Positions 1 through 5,586 of a stretch of DNA of 7,040 nucleotides are shown piece by piece. The notes below the pieces were generated by a model. That model searched no databases. It was given only the letters and a program-made list of their open reading frames with translations, and was not told the DNA's origin. The stretch covers positions 86,862 through 93,901 of the forward strand of contig NZ_MOMC01000042.1 in assembly GCF_001983105.1 (NCBI RefSeq), in the 5' to 3' direction. The position numbers were made by a program, and so were the translations under genes. Source of the DNA: Pseudofrankia asymbiotica (lineage in GTDB: Bacteria > Actinomycetota > Actinomycetes > Frankiales > Frankiaceae). The number at the start of each line of letters is the position of its first letter. The first letter of the stretch is position 1.

Positions 1-827
1 CCGTCAAGGTCGAGGGGCAGGTCCTGAGGACCTACGAGGAGCTCGTCGACTTCGTCATCGACCGGGTCAACGACGAGGGCGCGCGGGCGAAGTGGGCCGG
101 CCCGGCGACCGGCGCCGGCACGGTGAACGCGTTCGTGCGCCGGCTGCGCTCGTCGCTGCGGGCGCTGCGCACGGTCATCCGGGCCGATATCCCGGACACC
201 TCGGGCCGCCGGGTCAGCACGACCGGCCACCAGGTGACCGTCGTCGACCTGCACAACCTGCCGGAGCGGGCACAGCGGTTCGTCGTCGGCGTGGTGCTCG
301 CGGCGGAGATGCGGCGCAAGGAGGACGCGGGCCCCGGCGGGCTGCTGTTCACGATGCTCGACGAGCTGAACAAGTACGCGCCGCGCGACGGGACCAGCCC
401 GATCAAGGAGGTGCTGCTCGACATCGCGGAACGCGGCCGGTCGCTGGGCATCATCCTGGTCGGCGCGCAGCAGACGGCGAGCGAGGTGGAACGGCGGATC
501 ATCGCGAACAGCGCGATCCGGATCGTCGGCCGGCTCGACCCGGCGGAGGCGTCCCGGCCGGAGTACGGGTTCCTGCCGCCCAGCCAGCGAGCCAGGGCGA
601 CACTGGCGAAGCCGGGCACGATGTTCGTCACCCAGCCGGAGATCCCCGTCCCGCTGGCCATCACGTTCCCGTTCCCGGCCTGGGCGACCCGGCCGTCGGA
701 GGCGGGCGACGACGGCGGGCCGGAGGCGCCGCCCGCGCCCGGCGGCGGGCCGGCGGTGCCCGCGCAGTCCCGCCAGGACCCGTTCAGCCGGCTGCCCGAC
801 CCCGACGACGACCCACCACCGTTCTGA
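1..827 (+). CDS. HerA/FtsK-like DNA translocase ATPase, C-terminal part (5' end outside window)
   Basis: The frame is open from base 3 to the TGA at 825-827, giving 274 visible residues. The start and the Walker A region lie upstream of the window. HerA-type ATPases are hexameric RecA-fold motors that translocate DNA and partner with the nuclease NurA. A strand reading VTVVDLHNLPE (about 235-267) precedes a Walker B block, LLFTMLDE, with its Asp-Glu pair at 360-365. Next come an arginine-bearing helix (AERGRSLG) and a glutamine-rich sensor strand (IILVGAQQT, Gln-Gln at 468-473), then IRIVGRLD. This order is characteristic of the HerA/DUF87/VirB4 group. The last 40 or so residues are Gly/Pro/Asp-rich, probably disordered, and end in DDDPPPF. 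The gene lies 73 bp upstream of sbcD on the same strand, which supports a role in DNA-end repair. A conjugation-type VirB4/TraG ATPase is the main alternative, but the neighbours argue against it. Confidence 0.82.
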   Translation, partial: VKVEGQVLRTYEELVDFVIDRVNDEGARAKWAGPATGAGTVNAFVRRLRSSLRALRTVIRADIPDTSGRRVSTTGHQVTVVDLHNLPERAQRFVVGVVLAAEMRRKEDAGPGGLLFTMLDELNKYAPRDGTSPIKEVLLDIAERGRSLGIILVGAQQTASEVERRIIANSAIRIVGRLDPAEASRPEYGFLPPSQRARATLAKPGTMFVTQPEIPVPLAITFPFPAWATRPSEAGDDGGPEAPPAPGGGPAVPAQSRQDPFSRLPDPDDDPPPF

Positions 828-900
828 CCACCGCCACCGCGCCGCTCGTCCACCGGCGGGCGCGCCCCGCGCCCGGCCGCGCCGCGAAGGACCGCTCGCC

Positions 901-2073
901 ATGAGGTTTCTGCACACGTCCGACTGGCACATCGGCAAGTCCCTGAAGGGCCGCAGCCGGCTCGACGACCAGGAGGCGGTGCTGCGCGAGGTCGTCGGCA
1001 TCGCCCGCGCTCACGAGGTCGACGCGGTTCTGGTGGCGGGCGACGTCTACGACTCGGCGGCGCCGTCGGCGGAGGCGCAGCGGCTCGCCGTCCAGACCCT
1101 GCTCGGCCTGCGCGGCACCGGCGCCGAGGTGATCGTGATCGCCGGCAACCACGACCACCCACGCTCGTTCGAGGCGTACCGGCCGCTGATGCGAGCGGCC
1201 GGGATCACGATGGTCGGCACGGCGCGCAGGGCGGAGAAGGGCGGGGTCGTCCCGTTCACGGCCCGTGGCACCGGTGAGCCGGTGCGGGTGGCCCTGCTGC
1301 CGTTCCTGTCGCAGCGCTACGCGGTGCGCGCCGCCGAGCTGGTCACCCAGACGCCGGCGCAGAACGCCGCGAAGTACGACCAGATGGTCCGTGACCTGCT
1401 CGCCGCGCTTTCGCAGGGCTTCGACGACAACGCGGTCAACCTGGTGCTCGCGCACCTCACGGTGACCGGCGGGAAGCTCGGCGGCGGCGAACGGCTGGCA
1501 CAGTCGATCTTCGACTACTACGTGCCGGCGACCGCGTTCCCCGCCGACGCGCACTACGTCGCGCTCGGTCACCTGCACCGCCGGCAGACGCTGCCGGCGC
1601 CCTGCCCGGTGGAGTACTGCGGCTCCCCGCTCGCCGTCGACTTCGGCGAGGAGGACTACGTGCCGGTGGTCCGGGTCGTCGACGCGGCGCCGGGCGTGCC
1701 GGCGAAGGGCGTCGACATCCCGGTGACGGCCGGGCGGCGGCTGCGGACGGTGCGCGGCACCGTGGCGGAGCTCGCCCAGGCGGCGGCCGAGTACGGCGAC
1801 GCGCTGCTGCGGGTGTGGGTCCGCGAGCCCGCGCGCGCCGGGCTGCGCGAGCAGGTGCGGGAGCTGCTGCCGAACGCGCTCGAGGTGCGCATCGACCCGG
1901 AGTTCGCCGCCGCGGCCACCGGCTCACGGCCCAGCCGCCCCGCGGACGGGCAGCGCGGCCCGTCGGACCTCTTCCACGAGTACCTCGGCACGCAGAACAT
2001 CGCCGACGACCGGGTCGAGGCACTCTTCGCCGCCCTGCATGACGAAACTGTCGGAGCCGACCGGCATGGTTAG
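901..2073 (+). CDS. sbcD: Exonuclease SbcCD subunit D (Mre11-type nuclease)
   Basis: This 390-residue protein is the nuclease subunit of the SbcCD (Mre11-Rad50) complex, a Mn-dependent calcineurin-like phosphodiesterase that cleaves hairpins and blocked or double-stranded DNA ends. All five metallophosphoesterase motifs are visible. They are DWH (Asp8, His10), GDVYD (47-51), GNHD (82-85), the AH motif (His185) and GHLH (223-226), so the active site looks intact. The C-terminal third carries the SbcC-binding region and ends with an SbcD-like PSDLFHEYL segment. Length is close to that of E. coli SbcD (about 400). The ATG at 901 follows a GAAGGA ribosome binding site at 886-891, 9 nt upstream, and the first residues (MRFLHTSDWHIG) are typical of the family's N-terminus, which fixes the start. 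It is followed after 156 bp by sbcC. Confidence 0.96.
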   Translation: MRFLHTSDWHIGKSLKGRSRLDDQEAVLREVVGIARAHEVDAVLVAGDVYDSAAPSAEAQRLAVQTLLGLRGTGAEVIVIAGNHDHPRSFEAYRPLMRAAGITMVGTARRAEKGGVVPFTARGTGEPVRVALLPFLSQRYAVRAAELVTQTPAQNAAKYDQMVRDLLAALSQGFDDNAVNLVLAHLTVTGGKLGGGERLAQSIFDYYVPATAFPADAHYVALGHLHRRQTLPAPCPVEYCGSPLAVDFGEEDYVPVVRVVDAAPGVPAKGVDIPVTAGRRLRTVRGTVAELAQAAAEYGDALLRVWVREPARAGLREQVRELLPNALEVRIDPEFAAAATGSRPSRPADGQRGPSDLFHEYLGTQNIADDRVEALFAALHDETVGADRHG

Positions 2074-2172
2074 CCCCACGGCCCCGGGCGTCGCCGCTGG
2101 TCGGGAGGCCGGCGCCGGTCGGCACGGCTCGCCGGGGCACGCCGGCCGAGCGGCGGCCGGGACGGGCGAGGG

Positions 2173-2209
2173 CCGAGGACGCGGGCACCGAGGACGCGGG
2201 TACCGAGGA
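2173..2209 (+). repeat. 15-bp tandem repeat in the sbcD-sbcC spacer
   Basis: The unit CCGAGGACGCGGGCA (2173-2187) is followed directly by CCGAGGACGCGGGTA (2188-2202), one base different, and then by a partial third copy, CCGAGGA (2203-2209). The repeats fill the 3' end of the 156-bp spacer between sbcD and sbcC, just before the sbcC ribosome binding site. The rest of the spacer (2074-2172) holds nothing I recognise. A short frame (2039-2230) runs through the spacer and ends in TGATG on the sbcC start, but its Gly/Arg/Ala-rich sequence does not look like a protein. The repeat may have arisen by slippage, and no function is evident. Confidence 0.85.
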
Positions 2210-2214
2210 GCGCC

Positions 2215-2223
2215 GGAGGGGGA
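2215..2223 (+). promoter_or_regulatory. sbcC ribosome binding site
   Basis: A strong purine-rich GGAGGGGGA lies 6 nt before the ATG at 2230. It fixes the sbcC start, which is also where the conserved Rad50-type N-terminus begins (MRPVLLEIAGFGSF). The strength of the site suggests sbcC is translated independently of sbcD despite sharing its transcript. Confidence 0.8.
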
Positions 2224-2229
2224 GAGCTG

Positions 2230-5200
2230 ATGCGGCCGGTGTTGCTGGAGATCGCCGGTTTCGGCTCGTTCCGGGACGCGGCGGAGGTGGACTTCGCCGA
2301 CGCGGACTACTTCGCGCTCGTCGGGCCGACCGGGTCCGGGAAGTCGACGGTCATCGACGCGATGACGTTCGCCCTCTACGGGTCGGTGCCCCGGTGGAAC
2401 GACCGGCGGATGGTCTCGCTGGCGCTCGCGCCGACGGTGGCGCGCGGCACGGTCCGCCTGGTCTTCGACGCGGCCGGCAGCCGCTATGTGGCGGCCAGGG
2501 AGCTGCGCCGGATGGCCAGCGGCGGTGTCACGGTGCGCAATGCCCGGCTGGAGAGGCTCGCCGACGCGGCGGGGCTCGGCGCGCCCGGCGAGCAGACCGA
2601 GGTGGTCGCGGCGGACTCCGAGGTGAGCAGGGCCGTCGAGGCGCTGCTCGGCCTGAGCTTCGAGCACTTCTGCTCCTGCGTCGTGCTCCCCCAGGGCGAC
2701 TTCGCCGAGTTTCTGCACGCCAAGCCGGCCGACCGGCAGAAGATCCTCACAAAGCTGCTCGGTCTCGGCGTCTACGACGAGATCCGCGTCGCGGCCAACA
2801 ACCGTGCCACCGAGCAGCGGCACCGAGCCGAGGTGCTCGACGAGCGGTTGGCCGGCTACCGCGACGCCACCGAGGAGGCGGAGACGAGCGCCGCCGGCCG
2901 GGTGGACACGCTCGTCGAAGTCGCCGGCAAGGTCGACGCCGCCCTCGCCAGGGCCGCCGCCAGCGCCGCGGCCGCCCAGGAGGCGGCGGCCGAGCTGACC
3001 CGGGTCCGCGACGAGCGTGACCTGCTGGCGGCGGTCCGGATGCCGGCGGGCGTCGTCGAGATCACCTCCCGGCTGGCCCGGGCCAGCCGGGCCGCCGCCG
3101 AGGCGGCCGAGCGACGGCACGCGGCCGAGCGGGCCGACACCGCGGCCCGCGACGACCTGGCCGCGGCACCCGAGCGCGCCCCGCTCGAACAGGCCAGCCG
3201 CGACCATGCGGAGCTTGCCCGGCTGCTCGCGGCCCACCCCGAGGCCCAGGCGACCCATGCCGCGGCCCGTGCCGCCCTCGGCAGGGTGACCGCCGCGGTC
3301 GCCGAGACCCGCAAGGCCCGGGAGGCCTCGGCCGCCGCCCGGGACGAGGCCTCCCGGCAGGCCCAGGAGGCGGCCGGCGAGGTGGCCCGCCTGCGCGCCG
3401 ACCGTGACCTGCTGGCGAGCGTGCGCACCCCGCCGGGCGTCGTCGCGGCCGCGGGGAGGCTGCGCGCGGCCCAGCGCGCCGCCGCCGAGGCCGGGCGGCA
3501 CCGCCAGGCGGCGGAACGGGCGGACGACGACGCCCGGGCCGCGCTGCTCGCCGCTCCCGACCGGGCGGCCCTGGAACGCGCCCGCGACGCGCATCACGAG
3601 CTCGGCCGGCTGCTGCCGGCACGCGCCGAGGCCGACCGGGCGCATGTGACCGCGAGACGCGCGCTGGACGCGGCGATCACAGCGGTTGACAATGCCCGCC
3701 GCGGTCACGGCGACGCCGCCGCCGCGCTGGAGCGGGCCCAGACGGGCGACCTGGCCGCCGCGCTGCGCCCGCACCTCGTCGCGGGCGAGCCCTGCCCCGT
3801 ATGCGAGCAGGAGGTCGTCACCCTGCCCGCCGCCGCTCACCCGACGGCGCTGGCGTCGGCGCGCGCGGCGCTCGACGCGGCCAGGAAGGCGCTGGACGCC
3901 GGCGAGCAACGCTCGGCCGAGGCCGGCCGGGCCGAGTACGAGGCCAGGCTTCGGCTGCGCCAGCTCACCGAGCGCGAGGACGAGCTGCGACGCGGGCTCG
4001 CCGACGCGCCGAACGAGGAGGGCGTCGCGGCGGGTCTCGCCGAGATCGCCCGCCGCGAGCAGGTCGCCGCGCACGCGGCCCGCGAGCTGGCGGCGGCGCG
4101 TCAGGACGCGGACGCGGCCGACCGGGCGGCGGCCGGGCTCGCGGCGGCGGGCGCGCGGGCACGCGCGGAGCTGGCGGCGGCCCGCGATCCGCTGGTCGCC
4201 CTGGGCGCGCCCGGCCTCGTCGACGAGCCCGACGACCCGACCGGCGGGACCGGCGGGACCGGGGTGGACCTGGCCGGAAGCTGGGCACGGCTGGTCGGCT
4301 GGGCCGGGGAGTTCGCGGCCGAGCGGACGACGCAGCTCGGCGGCGCGGCGGTCCGCGAGGCGGCCGCCCACGAGGCCCTCACCGCCGCCGACCGCGCCCA
4401 CGCCCAGGCTTCGTCCGCCGCCGACCGGGCCGAGCGCGACCAGGTCGCGGCCCTGCACGACGAGCGCACCGTGGCCAGCCGGCTGGAGTCCCTGGACGCG
4501 CGGATCACCCAGCTGCGTGCCGCGCTCGCCGGTGCTCCCGCCGCCGCCGAGGTGGCGGCGGCGCTCGCCGAGCTGGACCGGCGCGCGGGGGCGGCCAGGG
4601 AAGCCGATCACCTGCTGCGCGCGGCCCGCGCCGAGGCCGACACCGCCGCCGCCGAGCTGCGCCTCGCCCAGGACGCGCTGCGCGAGGCCCACGCGGTGCT
4701 GGCCGGGACACGCGATCGGGTCGTCGCGCTGGGCGCGCCGGCGCTCGCCGGCCATGACCCACTCGCCGACTGGGCGTCGCTCACCGGATGGACGGGCGCC
4801 GAGACGGCCGCGCGGGAGCGGCGGCTGCCCGGCCTGGGCGACGCCGTCAGCCGCGCCGAACAGGCGAGGGACGGCGCGGCACGCGCGCTGACCGAGCTGC
4901 TCGCGGCGCACGGAGTCGAGCCGCCCGCCTCCGCGGCCGCCGACGCCGCGGCGCGCGCGGTGTCCGTGGCCCTGGAGCGAGCCCGGGCGGACCGGCATCG
5001 GATCGCCGAGCGGCGCGCCGAGGCCGCCGGGCTGCGCGACGGGCTGACCCGGGCGCGGGAGGCCGAGCAGGTCTCCCACCAGCTCGGGATGTTGCTGCGC
5101 TCGAACGGGTTCCAGCGCTGGCTGGTCGCCGCGGCGCTGGACACGCTGGTGGCCGACGCGTCGCTGACGCTGGCGGAGCTGTCGGGCGGGCAGTTCGAGC

Positions 5201-5586
5201 TGACCCACGAGGACGGCGAGTTCATCGTCGTCGATCACACCGATGCCGACTCCCGCCGCCCGGTGCGCACCCTGTCGGGCGGGGAGACGTTCCAGGCGAG
5301 CCTGGCGCTGGCACTGGCACTGTCCGCGCAGCTCACGATGATGGCGGCCGCCGGCGCGGCGCGACTCGACTCGATCTTCCTCGACGAGGGGTTCGGCACC
5401 CTTGACGACGCGACGCTCGACGTCGTCGCGACGACCCTGGAGAACCTGGCCGGCGGCGGCGCGGGCGGCGCCGGCCGGATGGTCGGCATCGTCACGCATG
5501 TCCACGCGCTGGCCGAACGGGTCCCCGTCCGTTTCGCGGTGAGCCGCGACCAGCGCACCTCCACTGTCACCAGGGAGAACGCTTGA
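2230..5586 (+). CDS. sbcC: Exonuclease SbcCD subunit C (Rad50-type SMC ATPase)
   Basis: This 1118-residue ATPase partners SbcD, tethering DNA ends and gating its nuclease through ATP-driven opening and closing. The N-terminal half of the ABC head carries Walker A GPTGSGKST (32-40) and the Q-loop LPQGDF (Gln155). A long Ala/Arg/Glu-rich coiled coil runs from about 190 to 960, with a zinc hook CPVC (Cys522, Cys525) at its middle. The C-terminal half of the head has the signature LSGGE (1015-1019), Walker B IFLDEGFGTLD (Asp1052, Glu1053, D-loop Asp1059) and a switch His1090 in IVTHVH. All ATPase motifs are intact. It is slightly longer than E. coli SbcC (1048), and the coils contain internal duplications on both sides of the hook, listed separately. 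The stop codon overlaps the TTG start of the next gene. Confidence 0.96.
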   Translation: MRPVLLEIAGFGSFRDAAEVDFADADYFALVGPTGSGKSTVIDAMTFALYGSVPRWNDRRMVSLALAPTVARGTVRLVFDAAGSRYVAARELRRMASGGVTVRNARLERLADAAGLGAPGEQTEVVAADSEVSRAVEALLGLSFEHFCSCVVLPQGDFAEFLHAKPADRQKILTKLLGLGVYDEIRVAANNRATEQRHRAEVLDERLAGYRDATEEAETSAAGRVDTLVEVAGKVDAALARAAASAAAAQEAAAELTRVRDERDLLAAVRMPAGVVEITSRLARASRAAAEAAERRHAAERADTAARDDLAAAPERAPLEQASRDHAELARLLAAHPEAQATHAAARAALGRVTAAVAETRKAREASAAARDEASRQAQEAAGEVARLRADRDLLASVRTPPGVVAAAGRLRAAQRAAAEAGRHRQAAERADDDARAALLAAPDRAALERARDAHHELGRLLPARAEADRAHVTARRALDAAITAVDNARRGHGDAAAALERAQTGDLAAALRPHLVAGEPCPVCEQEVVTLPAAAHPTALASARAALDAARKALDAGEQRSAEAGRAEYEARLRLRQLTEREDELRRGLADAPNEEGVAAGLAEIARREQVAAHAARELAAARQDADAADRAAAGLAAAGARARAELAAARDPLVALGAPGLVDEPDDPTGGTGGTGVDLAGSWARLVGWAGEFAAERTTQLGGAAVREAAAHEALTAADRAHAQASSAADRAERDQVAALHDERTVASRLESLDARITQLRAALAGAPAAAEVAAALAELDRRAGAAREADHLLRAARAEADTAAAELRLAQDALREAHAVLAGTRDRVVALGAPALAGHDPLADWASLTGWTGAETAARERRLPGLGDAVSRAEQARDGAARALTELLAAHGVEPPASAAADAAARAVSVALERARADRHRIAERRAEAAGLRDGLTRAREAEQVSHQLGMLLRSNGFQRWLVAAALDTLVADASLTLAELSGGQFELTHEDGEFIVVDHTDADSRRPVRTLSGGETFQASLALALALSAQLTMMAAAGAARLDSIFLDEGFGTLDDATLDVVATTLENLAGGGAGGAGRMVGIVTHVHALAERVPVRFAVSRDQRTSTVTRENA
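2974..3747 (+). repeat. Internal duplication in the pre-hook arm of SbcC (about 129 residues, two copies)
   Basis: Residues about 249-377 and 378-506 of SbcC align without gaps at an offset of 129 residues (387 bp). Anchors are AQEAAAEL (249) against AQEAAGEV (378), and RDLLAAVRMPAGVV (263-276) against RDLLASVRTPPGVV (392-405), which match at 11 of 14 positions. Further along, a LAAAPERAPLE stretch matches LAAPDRAALE. At the DNA level the 15-mer CGTGACCTGCTGGCG occurs at both 3016 and 3403. The shared proline-containing break argues for true duplication rather than generic coiled-coil similarity. The copy ends are approximate. Confidence 0.8.
3985..5001 (+). repeat. Internal duplication in the post-hook arm of SbcC (about 165-176 residues, two copies)
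   Basis: Residues about 586-761 and 762-924 of SbcC resemble each other. At an offset of 176 residues, LRRGLADAP (586) aligns with LRAALAGAP (762), and RDPLVALGAPGL (652) aligns with RDRVVALGAPAL (828). After a Gly/Thr-rich insertion in the first copy the offset drops to 163, where SWARLVGWAG (684-693) aligns with DWASLTGWTG (847-856). Similarity fades in the last part of each copy, so the right boundary is approximate. Tryptophans, rare elsewhere in the coil, recur in both copies, which supports duplication. Confidence 0.75.
4240..4262 (+). repeat. 9-bp tandem repeat inside sbcC
   Basis: The unit ACCGGCGGG occurs at 4240-4248 and 4249-4257, followed by a partial ACCGG. It is in frame and encodes a Thr-Gly-Gly-Thr-Gly-Gly-Thr-Gly stretch. 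This is the insertion that makes the first post-hook repeat copy about 13 residues longer than the second. A recent in-frame slippage expansion in a loop that interrupts the coil is the simplest reading. Confidence 0.75.
5572..5577 (+). promoter_or_regulatory. Ribosome binding site supporting a TTG start
   Basis: AGGGAG lies 5 nt before the TTG at 5583. The TTG overlaps the sbcC stop (TTGA, TGA at 5584-5586), an arrangement typical of translational coupling. The next in-frame start, ATG at 5640, has no comparable site before it, so the TTG is preferred. Confidence 0.65.

Noticed and set aside
123..827. A start for the HerA-like gene at the GTG at 123
   Set aside because: The frame is open to the left edge with plausible protein sequence, and a start here would remove the Walker A half of the ATPase. 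The gene is cut by the window edge.
92..904. Plus-strand frame overlapping the HerA-like gene and ending on the sbcD start codon
   Set aside because: The translation is Arg/Gly/Ala-rich low complexity, whereas the overlapping frame has a clear ATPase core. The stop on the sbcD ATG is chance.
32..1162. Minus-strand open frame across the HerA-like gene and the sbcD 5' end
   Set aside because: Arg/Pro/Ser-rich shadow of the coding strand, with no recognisable domain and no support from gene order.
2173..2209. CRISPR-like or regulatory iteron array
   Set aside because: Only about two and a half directly abutting 15-bp units with no spacers. Simple tandem repetition explains it.
2039..2230. Possible 63-residue small protein between sbcD and sbcC
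   Set aside because: It overlaps the sbcD end, has no evident ribosome binding site and is Gly/Arg/Ala-rich because of the tandem repeats. Kept only as a finding about the spacer.
1924..5505. A 3.6-kb open frame on the minus strand opposite sbcC (over 1,100 codons)
   Set aside because: In DNA this GC-rich stop codons are rare on the antisense strand of a real gene. The translation is Gly/Arg/Pro/Leu-rich without motifs, while the opposite strand encodes a complete, motif-intact SbcC.
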